DNA of 15,285 nt from JAJOKI01 sp964412405 (lineage in GTDB: Archaea; Halobacteriota; UBA148; JAJOKI01). How positions within the stretch are numbered: position 1 is the first letter of the stretch; each line of letters begins with the position of its first letter. The translations under genes and the position numbers were made by a program. Positions 6,337 through 13,510 of the stretch are shown piece by piece. The notes below the pieces were generated by a model that was given only the letters and a program-made list of their open reading frames with translations, had not been told where the DNA came from and ran no database searches. The stretch spans positions 1 through 15,285 of the forward strand of contig CAYPOB010000020.1 in the NCBI GenBank assembly GCA_964412405.1, given 5' to 3'.

Positions 6337-7227
6337 ATGAATCGGATAAGTAAGACTCAACATTACAAAGAACGAACCATTGAAATGGGTTTGCTCCTAA
6401 GCGCACTGCTTACCATCTCAATCCTATCTTTTATTGCCATATTCATATTTCAAACTGGTTGGCCAATCATGGTCGAGGTGGGAATTCTGGATTTTGTTTT
6501 TGGGGATGTGTGGCGCCCCCTCGCAGGAGTGTTTGGGATTTTTCCGATGGTAATCGGCACATTTTTGGTGGTCTCTGGTGCGCTGCTGTTCGGTGCGCCC
6601 ATAGGAGTTATGTGCGGCATATTTTTAGCCGAGATCGCTCCCAGATGGGTGAGAGATTTTATGCGCCCCACCATCGAATTATTGATGGGGATACCCACAG
6701 TAGTATACGGATTTTTTGGACTCGTCGTACTTGTTCCCCTAATAAGAATCCATCTTGGAGGCCCTGGTTTTAGCATATTAGCTGGTTCGATAATTCTGGG
6801 GATAATGACCTTGCCCATCATTATCGCCATATCAGAAGATGGTATTCGGGCAGTTCCGCATACATATAAAGAGGCGTCATTGGCACTAGGTGCTACCCAC
6901 TGGCAGTCGATCAGAAACGTCATTTTACCAGCGGCGCGTTCCACCATCCTTACAGGAGTAATATTGGGGTTTGGGCGAGCCATAGGAGAGACCATGGCAG
7001 TTATCATGGTATTGGGTAATACTCCAATATTCCCCGACTCCATATTAGATCCCGCAAGGGCACTTACTGCCAACATTGCCATGGAGATGGCATATGCCAC
7101 AGGAGACCATCGTCAGGCATTATTCGCCACAGGGATCGTGTTGTTCGCGGTGATAATGCTCTTGAATCTCTTGATTAACGCGATAAGAGGAGGTAAATAT
7201 ATTGATATCTCAAGCCACTTTAGATAG
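6337..7227 (+). CDS. pstC: Phosphate ABC transporter permease PstC
   Basis: A 296-residue inner-membrane permease, one half of the phosphate channel. Hydrophobic segments appear at about 17-40, 67-98, 115-137, 146-166, 202-226 and 260-287, giving the expected six-helix plan. The cytoplasmic EAA loop that contacts PstB is at 179-198 (EASLALGATHWQSIRNVILP). The GRAIGETMAV stretch after it is a PstC/PstA family hallmark. The length is normal. It follows pstS after about 200 bases with a leader region and overlaps pstA by 26 bases. Confidence 0.95.
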   Translation: MNRISKTQHYKERTIEMGLLLSALLTISILSFIAIFIFQTGWPIMVEVGILDFVFGDVWRPLAGVFGIFPMVIGTFLVVSGALLFGAPIGVMCGIFLAEIAPRWVRDFMRPTIELLMGIPTVVYGFFGLVVLVPLIRIHLGGPGFSILAGSIILGIMTLPIIIAISEDGIRAVPHTYKEASLALGATHWQSIRNVILPAARSTILTGVILGFGRAIGETMAVIMVLGNTPIFPDSILDPARALTANIAMEMAYATGDHRQALFATGIVLFAVIMLLNLLINAIRGGKYIDISSHFR

Positions 7228-8041
7228 AATTGCCATAATTTTTTTGTGGGTTTCGGGTTTAGTTACCCTCTCCGCTTTAATTATCATAGTCGGATATATT
7301 TTTATACAGGGCATCGGAGTGATGAGCTTGGAGTTCTTACTCGATTCACCGCGTGCCGGAGGACGAGAAGGGGGCATATTTCCCACAATAGTTGGTACAT
7401 TGGCTCTCACTGTAGTCGGGTTGGCGGTGGCGGCACCCCTCGGAGTGGGTGGAGCCATATTTCTTGCTGAATATGTTGGCAAAGGGCCCATAGGCAAGCT
7501 AATCAGGTTGGGGACCGAATGGTTAGCTGCCATACCATCTATACTATTCGGTCTCTTTGGTTTTATCCTCTTTGTCGTTTTCCTGGGATTTGGGTGGTCC
7601 ATTCTCTCGGGTGGGTTAACCCTGGCGTGTATGATCCTGCCGACAATTGTAAGAACCACCGAGGAGAGCATAAGGGCAGTTCCCCAATCATATCGGGAGG
7701 CAAGCCTTGCCTTAGGAACGACCAAATGGCAAACTGTAAGGCGAGTTGTATTAAAGTGCGCCGCCCCAGGGATATTAACTGGCATAATTCTTGGAGTGGG
7801 GCGAGCGGCTGGTGAAACTGCTGCAATTATGTTGACTGCTGGCACGGTACTGAGGCTGCCAATGTCTTTATTTGATTCGGCAAGGCCAATGGCATTTCAT
7901 TTATATATCTTGGCAATGGAAGCAATATGTATGGAAAGGGCATTTGGCACCGCAGTAGTATTATTATTAACCATATTGTTCCTAAACTCCATTGCAAACT
8001 TGATAATGGGCCATTACAGCCGTAGTTTAGAGGGGAGGTAG
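7202..8041 (+). CDS. pstA: Phosphate ABC transporter permease PstA
   Basis: The 279-residue second permease of the Pst channel. Six hydrophobic segments are visible, starting with 9-36 and 61-91. The EAA loop reads EASLALGTTKWQTVRRVVLK (166-185), followed by GRAAGETAAIM. I chose the TTG at 7202 because GAGGAGGT (7187-7194) lies the right distance upstream; this start places it inside the last codons of pstC, which implies coupled translation and equal amounts of the two permeases. A start at a later ATG would lose the first membrane helix. Confidence 0.94.
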   Translation: MISQATLDRIAIIFLWVSGLVTLSALIIIVGYIFIQGIGVMSLEFLLDSPRAGGREGGIFPTIVGTLALTVVGLAVAAPLGVGGAIFLAEYVGKGPIGKLIRLGTEWLAAIPSILFGLFGFILFVVFLGFGWSILSGGLTLACMILPTIVRTTEESIRAVPQSYREASLALGTTKWQTVRRVVLKCAAPGILTGIILGVGRAAGETAAIMLTAGTVLRLPMSLFDSARPMAFHLYILAMEAICMERAFGTAVVLLLTILFLNSIANLIMGHYSRSLEGR

Positions 8042-8056
8042 GGAGTTGAAATTATT

Positions 8057-8818
8057 ATGACCACAAACAAAATAGAGGCGGCAAATCTAAGCCTATGGTA
8101 TGGAGATCATCAAGCTCTGACGGATGTGAGCGTTAAAATTAAGAAGAATATGGTTACCGCACTGATTGGACCATCTGGCTGCGGGAAAACGACGTTTATA
8201 AGGGCGCTAAACCGCATGAATGACCTAATAGATGGTGTGCGCATCACGGGAACTGTTTTGCTCGATAATGGAGATATATATGGAGATGATATAGATGTTG
8301 TGCAGTTGAGAAAACGAGTTGGCATGGTTTTTCAGCAGCCAAATCCATTTCCGATGTCCATCTACGATAATGTGGCATACGGTCCAAGAATCCATGGGAT
8401 AAAAGATAGAAGAAAGTTAGATGGGATAGTGGAGAGAAGTATAAGAGAGGCGGCCCTGTGGGAGGAAGTAAAGGATAGACTGAACAAACCTGCGCTGAAA
8501 TTGTCTGGCGGTCAACAGCAGAGACTCTGTATTGCGAGAGCCCTGGCAGTAGGGCCAGAGGTTATATTAATGGACGAGCCCTGCTCTGCATTGGACCCAA
8601 TCGCCACCTCTAAAATAGAGGACCTGATTCAGGAGCTTAAAAAAGAATATACCATCGTCATAGTAACACACAACATGCAGCAGGCGGCAAGGGTATCAGA
8701 CTATACCGCATTCTTTTTTACTAAAGGAGAATTAATAGAACATGGGCAGACTTCAAAAATCTTCGAAAGTCCACAGGATAAACGCACTGAAGATTATATA
8801 ACTGGAAAGTTTGGATAG
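8057..8818 (+). CDS. pstB: Phosphate ABC transporter ATP-binding protein PstB
   Basis: The 253-residue ATPase that powers phosphate import by binding and hydrolysing ATP under the PstCA channel. The Walker A motif is GPSGCGKTT (38-46), the Q-loop VFQQPNPFP starts at 91, the ABC signature LSGGQQQR is at 149-156, Walker B VILMDEP is at 169-175 with catalytic E174, and the switch histidine is H205. Long PNPFPMSIYDNVAYG and HNMQQAARVSDYTAFF stretches are typical of PstB rather than of other ABC ATPases. It follows pstA after 15 bases, with a GGGAGTTGA site before the ATG. Confidence 0.97.
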   Translation: MTTNKIEAANLSLWYGDHQALTDVSVKIKKNMVTALIGPSGCGKTTFIRALNRMNDLIDGVRITGTVLLDNGDIYGDDIDVVQLRKRVGMVFQQPNPFPMSIYDNVAYGPRIHGIKDRRKLDGIVERSIREAALWEEVKDRLNKPALKLSGGQQQRLCIARALAVGPEVILMDEPCSALDPIATSKIEDLIQELKKEYTIVIVTHNMQQAARVSDYTAFFFTKGELIEHGQTSKIFESPQDKRTEDYITGKFG

Positions 8819-8829
8819 AGGTGATGTCG

Positions 8830-9486
8830 ATGATAAGGAAAACGTATCATCAAGAATTGGGAGAATTAAAACAAGACATTTTAAAAATGGGAGATATGGC
8901 AAAAAAGGCGATTCACGACTCCGTGCAATCTCTGGCTGAGCAGGATAAGGAATTAGCTGCCAAAGTCATTGAGGAGTATGATCCCCTGGTCGATAAGATG
9001 GAGCTAGAGATAGAGAACAAATGTATGAAATTGATCGCACTACAGCAGCCGATGGCTGGAGACTTGAGGGTTATCGGTACCTGTATGAAGATGATAACAG
9101 ACCTGGACAGGATGAGCGATCTTGCCACAAATATCGCTGAAATCACACTTGCAACGGCTGACAAATCCCTAGTTAAGCCGCTTATCGACATCCCGCGCAT
9201 GTCTGAGATTACATTGGAAATGGTCAGGGACAGTTTGGATGCATTTGCAATGCATGACGCCAAGTTGGCGGAAAGTGTATCAGATAAAGACGATATAGTA
9301 GATGCGTTATATGATCAGGTCCGCCGAGAATTGATAACTCTCATGATCGAAGGCCCACACACGATTGGCGGTGCATCCCATCTCTCATTTGCAGCAAGCC
9401 ATATAGAGAGAATGGCAGATCATGCATGCAATATTGCTGGCAGGGTCGTCTACATGGTTACCGGTAAAAGAGTAAAATTGGGATAG
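8830..9486 (+). CDS. phoU: Phosphate transport regulator PhoU
   Basis: The 218-residue all-helical protein has two PhoU repeats (about 10-100 and 120-210). Metal-site signatures are TDLDRMSDLATNIAE (90-104) and HIERMADHACNIAGRV (191-206). PhoU proteins inhibit the Pst transporter and link it to phosphate signalling when phosphate is plentiful. I chose the ATG at 8830 because GAGGTGAT (8818-8825) precedes it by four bases; the GTG 8821 and ATG 8824 are part of that site. The start lies 11 bases past pstB, so it ends the operon. It lacks the DNA-binding domain of the fusion regulator at 3814-4839. Confidence 0.93.
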   Translation: MIRKTYHQELGELKQDILKMGDMAKKAIHDSVQSLAEQDKELAAKVIEEYDPLVDKMELEIENKCMKLIALQQPMAGDLRVIGTCMKMITDLDRMSDLATNIAEITLATADKSLVKPLIDIPRMSEITLEMVRDSLDAFAMHDAKLAESVSDKDDIVDALYDQVRRELITLMIEGPHTIGGASHLSFAASHIERMADHACNIAGRVVYMVTGKRVKLG

Positions 9487-9491
9487 CCATG

Positions 9492-10088
9492 TCATGTAAT
9501 TTTCTTTTCCACCACTGCTCCATTCGGTTCGACCTCGGCAAAAATCTGACCCCCGAATGTGTAGACCTCTACTCCTTCATCCAGCCACATGTCCGGTGTC
9601 AACCCTGCCTTGATGCACGTCTGGGATAAAAATTCCTTCGCATCGAAACCATATTCGGTAGCTACCTGAGGGAGTAAAAGGCCAGAAAGCGAGGCGAACT
9701 TTACAAGCAGTCCATGTTTGCCAATTTGTATTTTCTCATGCCGTTCATTTGCCTTGCCCTCCATTAATTTAGGCGGTGCGAGTATTGTAATCTCTATTGT
9801 AATATCTTTCAATTCGTTTATTTGAACGGGGGAAAACCGCGGATCTCCAATTGCAGCACCTATGGCGGAATCCACGATAGCATCGCCGAGGAGCATATCA
9901 GGATATGGCTGGCCGATGCAACCTCGTAAACCCCCCATATTTAGTGTTACGAACACTCCCCCCACCTCCATGAATTTTCCGGAGAGTTTCGGCGATATTT
10001 TGGTATGTTTGTTTAAATACCTCTCGATAGATTTTCTGGCTAGTTTTATCGCCAGTTCTCCATCTTTTAAGCTTAACATGCTGCTCAT
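9492..10088 (-). CDS. AMMECR1-domain protein
   Basis: The 198-residue protein spans the whole AMMECR1 domain, with the hallmark LRGCIG at 54-59, the GGVFVTL strand before it and DPRFSPV at 82-88, ending in a WLDEGVEVYTFGGQIF strand pair. Archaeal members of this size are common. The domain is conserved from archaea to humans, and its biochemical function is not settled; in some genomes it is fused with or next to MEMO1 and a radical-SAM protein. Here those partners are not adjacent. I chose the MSS start at 10088 because upstream residues in this frame would be antisense to RNase P RNA. The gene converges on phoU with five bases between stops. Confidence 0.88.
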   Translation of the reverse strand: MSSMLSLKDGELAIKLARKSIERYLNKHTKISPKLSGKFMEVGGVFVTLNMGGLRGCIGQPYPDMLLGDAIVDSAIGAAIGDPRFSPVQINELKDITIEITILAPPKLMEGKANERHEKIQIGKHGLLVKFASLSGLLLPQVATEYGFDAKEFLSQTCIKAGLTPDMWLDEGVEVYTFGGQIFAEVEPNGAVVEKKIT

Positions 10089-10106
10089 GTAATAGAGAAA
10101 CGTACG

Positions 10107-10117
10107 AAAAGTATATG
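10107..10117 (+). promoter_or_regulatory. TATA region of the RNase P RNA gene
   Basis: CGAAAAGTATATG (10105-10117) lies about 30 bases before the predicted 5' end of the RNase P RNA, the normal distance for an archaeal TATA box. It sits in the gap of about 55 bases that also must serve the divergent AMMECR1 gene. Confidence 0.5.
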
Positions 10118-10143
10118 ATTCTTCTGGATAATTAACATAACTT

Positions 10144-10523
10144 GTGAGAGAGGAAGGGCGGCTGCCGCCGAACTTTTGAGTTTGGTGAGGAAAGTCCCCC
10201 CACCGTCTGGATATGCGAGTGTGCGCAAGCACACAAGGCGAGAGTCTTGGCTCTGGAACAGAAACGATACCACGCTGCATAATGTTGAAACTCCGTAGGA
10301 GTTACAACTCCGCCAGATCTTCGATCTGGTGCAATGCGATGATTCGAGGATGAGAATTGCTTTTGCGATTTTTGACGATGAGGTCGTGCAGGTCGTGGCT
10401 GGAACGGCGAAACCTCGTAGGTGCAAGCCAAAAATGGGCAGATGAGAGAGTCCAGCCGATGCCCAAGTATGGCGCTTAGATAAATGCCGCCGAAACAGAA
10501 GGGGGCTTACTCCCCTCACTCAC
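10144..10523 (+). ncRNA. rnpB: RNase P RNA, archaeal type A
   Basis: This is the catalytic RNA that matures tRNA 5' ends. Conserved regions appear in order: GAGGAAAGTCC (CR-I, about 10187-10197), CTCTGGAACAGAAACG (CR-II), GGAACGGCGAAACC (CR-III), GGTGCAAGCC and GGGCAGATGAGAG (CR-IV), and AGATAAATGCCGCC with ACAGAAGGGGGCTTAC (CR-V). The ends pair as GTGAGAGAGG (10144-10153) with CCTCACTCAC (10514-10523), with one mismatch, giving helix P1 and setting the boundaries. The P12 helix, opening with CCACG at 10270-10274 and closing with CGTGG at 10394-10398, is long and holds a dispersed repeat. It sits between two minus-strand protein genes. Confidence 0.95.
10289..10329 (+). repeat. Hairpin repeat element, copy B, inside RNase P RNA
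   Basis: AACTCC-GTA-GGAGTT (10289-10303) is followed by ACAACTCCG and then the perfect palindrome CCAGATC-TTC-GATCTGG (10313-10329). It falls in the outer part of helix P12, outside the conserved core. Of the four copies this has the cleanest stems and I use it as the reference. Confidence 0.8.
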
Positions 10524-10534
10524 ACTTATGCTAT

Positions 10535-10861
10535 TCATCCCCCACTTACCACCCTCAAGACCTTTAATTCGCCTAACCCCATAACTTCATCCAGTGGTAC
10601 TGGAACTCCATTTTTTAGAACGATGACACTTTCTGGATTTAGATTGAAGTATAGGAGCATATCTTCATACTTCGTCTTTGCAGAAATGTCAAAATATTTT
10701 GTTGTGCCGCATGGCAAAATTACAGTGACTTTCGTGTCCCGTTCTTTATGGTCTTTTACCCCCTCTGACCCACCCAGATTTTCTCTCATAAGCTTTTCCT
10801 CTATTCCTCTCTGTTTTTTTGTGCCTTTTCTTTCAGCATCTCTCTTTTTATACTCGGACAT
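10535..10861 (-). CDS. Ubiquitin-like / ThiS-MoaD-like protein ending in Gly-Gly
   Basis: The last 65 residues (about 43-108) form a beta-grasp domain: TKVTVILPCGTTKYFDIS, YEDMLLYFNLNPESVIVLKN, GVPVPLDEV, then ELKVLRVVSGG. The terminal Gly-Gly is the tail that an E1-like enzyme adenylates, as in ThiS, MoaD and the SAMP protein modifiers of archaea. It may therefore carry sulfur for cofactor or tRNA thiolation, or be attached to proteins. The first 42 residues are strongly charged and probably unstructured; an internal ATG (residue 25, position 10789) could give a shorter product. No E1 or sulfur-transfer partner is in the window. Confidence 0.85.
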   Translation of the reverse strand: MSEYKKRDAERKGTKKQRGIEEKLMRENLGGSEGVKDHKERDTKVTVILPCGTTKYFDISAKTKYEDMLLYFNLNPESVIVLKNGVPVPLDEVMGLGELKVLRVVSGG

Positions 10862-10890
10862 GGTAATCTTTCAAACGTACACTCGATAGT

Positions 10891-10900
10891 TATTTAAATT
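10891..10900. promoter_or_regulatory. Shared TATA element between tRNA-Ser and the ubiquitin-like gene
   Basis: TATTTAAATT is nearly palindromic. It is centred about 24 bases before the tRNA 5' end on the plus strand and about 34 bases before the ATG of the ubiquitin-like gene on the minus strand. No other TATA candidate serves either gene as well, so one element may work in both directions. Confidence 0.55.
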
Positions 10901-10918
10901 TAGTGTTTTCATATATAT

Positions 10919-11004
10919 GCCGGGATGGCAGAGCGGACTAACGCGGCAGGCTCGAGACCTGTTGTCTCATTCGAGACACTTGGGTTCAAATCCCAATCCC
11001 GGCG
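10919..11004 (+). tRNA. tRNA-Ser (CGA)
   Basis: The 86-base class II tRNA has acceptor arms GCCGGGA (10919-10925) and TCCCGGC (10997-11003) with discriminator G 11004. The anticodon loop CTCGAGA is closed by GCAGG/CCTGT and shows anticodon CGA, reading UCG. The variable arm TGTCTC-ATTC-GAGACA is a clear hairpin, and the T loop is TTCAAAT. No intron and no encoded CCA are present. Confidence 0.95.
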
Positions 11005-11101
11005 CTCACTTCGTTCACTTGGAAGGGATTTTCACATCCTCAATTCCTCGCTTCGCTCCACAATCTCGGTTTCAAATCCCAATCCCGGCGCTCACTTCGT
11101 T
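10985..11101 (+). repeat. Direct repeat of the tRNA-Ser 3' end
   Basis: Bases 10985-11015 (T loop, acceptor 3' half and 11 bases beyond) recur perfectly at 11071-11101, and weaker similarity continues for about ten bases. The offset is 86 bp, the same as the tRNA length, but the 5' part of the tRNA is not present in the second unit. A third related motif, CTCGCTTCGCTCCAC, lies at 11047-11061. The layout resembles tRNA-type attachment sites or a leftover of a tandem duplication. No integrase is seen. Confidence 0.8.
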
Positions 11102-11115
11102 TGTTTGGTGGAAAA

Positions 11116-12306
11116 ATGGTAGAAATAGGTGTTTACAAGGGGAAGGGGTTAGAAATTTGGCTCGAGACCGCCGAGGACAACATTGAGCTCAAGTCATCGG
11201 GCGTATTTTCTAAACTGGCCTCTCCTTTGTTGAAAAAAGTAAATAAGATGCTGAGATATGAGAAGCCGATTAAGGCGAGTGAGGAAGAAGTAGTTTTAAG
11301 CACGTGGTTTCCGCCGATTCCAAGCGAACCATTCCGAAGAGCTATAACGGCCGAGATGGATATATTGCTGAGAGGGGAGTTCTCTCCCCTAGCAGTCTCA
11401 ATGAATATTTCCGATTGTACACTTGAGTGTAGTGAATGTAACATAATTGAGTATGGGGAGGAGCTCAAAACGAAAGAAGTGAAGAATTTTATGGGGCAAG
11501 TCCAAGACCTTGGGGCGATTACAATTGGATTTGCAGAAGGGGACCCCTTATTGAGGGAGGATCTTTTCGAACTTATAGAATGTGTGGACAAGAAAAAGTC
11601 AATTGCAAGTGTTTTTACTCCAGGCCCCTTATTGACCGATGAGGCGGCAGCGGAACTGAAAGAGCACGATACATACGCCGTAATAACGGGCATTAAAAGC
11701 CCCAACCCAAAAGAGCATGATGCTGCAAGGGGACAAAAAGGGGCATTTGATAAGGCCATAAATGGCATGAAACATGCGGTGGAGAACGGCCTCTACGTCT
11801 CCATGCATACACACGTGACCCCGAAACTTGTGGAGAGCGGGAGGCTTGTGGAGATATACGACCTCGCATCCAAGGTCGGAGTTCATGAGTTATCCATCTG
11901 GGAAAGCCACCCAACCTGGAACTACAAAGATAGGATGGATATAATTATAGAGGATAAGCACAGAAGAGTGATCAGGGAACTGTACCGTAAAGCCAACACC
12001 TCTAAAGAGGGGGCGAGAATATTCTACAACGACATCTTTGAATCTCCAGAACTATTCGGTTGCATGGCAGGCAGGAGATGGCTGAACTTGATACACTCCG
12101 GAGACCTGACCCCCTGCACATATGTGCCAATCTCTTTTGGAAATGTCAGGGAAGAGAGCGTGGAGACAATCTGGCGAAGGATGTGTCAATTTAAGGGATT
12201 GAGTGGGAAGAGGTCCTGCGTGATGCTCGATGCGAAATTCAGGTCGAAATATATCGATAAATTTTCCACTTCTGAGCTTCCCATTAGCTATAAAGACGTC
12301 ATTTGA
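11116..12306 (+). CDS. Radical SAM protein 1, degenerate GGE motif
   Basis: The 396-residue protein has an N-terminal domain of about 85 residues with the motif STWFPPIPSEPFRR (62-75), then a radical-SAM barrel whose iron-sulfur site is C101, C105 and C108 (CTLECSEC). The place of the GGEP motif, which contacts the SAM amino group, reads AEGDP (140-144). The C-terminal part has FGCMAGRRW with C316, C334 in LTPC, GNV, and C368, like a reduced SPASM/twitch auxiliary cluster domain. The substrate is unknown. I chose ATG 11116 because GGTGG lies before it; the frame extends to TTG 11101. It leads a three-gene run right after tRNA-Ser. Confidence 0.85.
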   Translation: MVEIGVYKGKGLEIWLETAEDNIELKSSGVFSKLASPLLKKVNKMLRYEKPIKASEEEVVLSTWFPPIPSEPFRRAITAEMDILLRGEFSPLAVSMNISDCTLECSECNIIEYGEELKTKEVKNFMGQVQDLGAITIGFAEGDPLLREDLFELIECVDKKKSIASVFTPGPLLTDEAAAELKEHDTYAVITGIKSPNPKEHDAARGQKGAFDKAINGMKHAVENGLYVSMHTHVTPKLVESGRLVEIYDLASKVGVHELSIWESHPTWNYKDRMDIIIEDKHRRVIRELYRKANTSKEGARIFYNDIFESPELFGCMAGRRWLNLIHSGDLTPCTYVPISFGNVREESVETIWRRMCQFKGLSGKRSCVMLDAKFRSKYIDKFSTSELPISYKDVI

Positions 12307-12318
12307 AGGCTGATTAAT

Positions 12319-13509
12319 ATGGAATTTGTCGCATATAATTCGATTCTACTTAAGCTGGTTTTGGAGTCTACAGGTAGCGGGGTGACTGTAAAGGCCAGGG
12401 GACTGCTCTCTCCCTTTCTTGTAAAAATGGAAAAGAAGTTTGATGAGTATTTGAAGGGCGTCCCGACTGAAATAAGGGAGGGCAAGCTACATCTTTCAAC
12501 CGCATTTCCCCCGATACCGAGCGCCCCTTTTAAAAGGCTTGTAGCCTCTCAGATGAAAAGGGCCTTTGGCCGCCATAATCCAGATAACCTGACGATTATG
12601 GTTACGGGGGAGTGTCAGTGTAATTGCGAGCACTGTCTGGCATATAAAATGGGCGAAGAGGGGGAGCTCTCTAAGAACGAAATATTCGATATAATTGACC
12701 AGGCCCTGGAGCTTGGCGCATCTCAAATCACTTTTGAGGGGGGGGAGCCAACTTTGAGAGAAGACCTCCCAGAGCTCATCGGACATATCGATAAAAACAA
12801 GGCAACTTCGATGATTGTTACAAATGGGCAGTATTTAACCAAGGACCGTGTCAAGAATCTCAAGGAGCATGGATTAGATTACATAAATGTAAGCATAGAC
12901 AACCCCTATCGAGAGAAGCATGATAAATTCAGAGGGGTTTCGGGACTTTTTGATTGTGCTACAGAGGGGATAAAAAATTCCGTAGATGCGGGAATTCTAA
13001 CTGGCGTTTTATATATCATAAATCCAGAAAATTGTGATAGGAAGAGTTTGGAAAGGATGGTGAATTACTGCGAAGAGCTCGGCGTCTTTGAGTTGATGAT
13101 CGACAAAATTGTTTCATGCGGAAAGTGGGCGGGCAAAGATGTCCTGAGTGAAGAGCAGGAGGAAGGAGCAATCGAGTTTCAGAAAGAGGTAGCCGAAAAG
13201 AGGGGAAAGAATTTGATAATGAACCTTTTTCAGTTAAGGCGGCCTGATTTTTTTGGATGTTTCGCTGGCAGAAAGTGGTGCTATATCTCCCCAAGCGGAG
13301 AGGTCATGCCATGCATGCATACTCCAATCTCCTTTGGAAATGTGAAGGAGGAAAAATTATCCAAGATATGGAGGAAAATTAGGAAACACCACCTCTTCAA
13401 CAAAAAACCAGATAAATGTACACACGAGGACACCATATATCGGGAAAAATATCTAAAAAATATCCCAGAAGATGCTACTTTACCCTATCCCATTGAGGAG
13501 TTTGGTTAA
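12319..13509 (+). CDS. Radical SAM protein 2, canonical motifs
   Basis: Also 396 residues and clearly a paralogue of the gene upstream: it shares STAFPPIPSAPFKR (60-73), the barrel, and the C-terminal FGCFAGRKW and PISFGNVKEE segments. The cluster motif is C99-x3-C103-x2-C106 (CQCNCEHC), and the SAM motif is the standard FEGGEP (139-144), so this member looks fully active. SITD- and TNG-like strands follow as expected (MIVTNGQYL, INVSIDNP). C314, C321, C332 and C367 could hold an auxiliary iron-sulfur cluster. The start is 12 bases past the previous stop. No precursor peptide or partner gene points to the substrate. Confidence 0.9.
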   Translation: MEFVAYNSILLKLVLESTGSGVTVKARGLLSPFLVKMEKKFDEYLKGVPTEIREGKLHLSTAFPPIPSAPFKRLVASQMKRAFGRHNPDNLTIMVTGECQCNCEHCLAYKMGEEGELSKNEIFDIIDQALELGASQITFEGGEPTLREDLPELIGHIDKNKATSMIVTNGQYLTKDRVKNLKEHGLDYINVSIDNPYREKHDKFRGVSGLFDCATEGIKNSVDAGILTGVLYIINPENCDRKSLERMVNYCEELGVFELMIDKIVSCGKWAGKDVLSEEQEEGAIEFQKEVAEKRGKNLIMNLFQLRRPDFFGCFAGRKWCYISPSGEVMPCMHTPISFGNVKEEKLSKIWRKIRKHHLFNKKPDKCTHEDTIYREKYLKNIPEDATLPYPIEEFG

Positions 13510-13510
13510 T

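Noticed and set aside
6450..7845. Long minus-strand frames of 216 and 211 codons opposite pstC and pstA
   Set aside because: Mirror frames of membrane-protein genes; no promoter, no ribosome binding site, and no recognisable domain.
10089..10280. Longer N-terminus for the AMMECR1 protein up to 10280
   Set aside because: The added residues would be antisense to the conserved core of RNase P RNA and resemble nothing; the domain starts naturally at 10088.
11005..11090. A second complete tRNA-Ser gene in tandem
   Set aside because: Only the T loop and acceptor 3' half are present; the D arm, anticodon arm and 5' acceptor strand have no counterpart.
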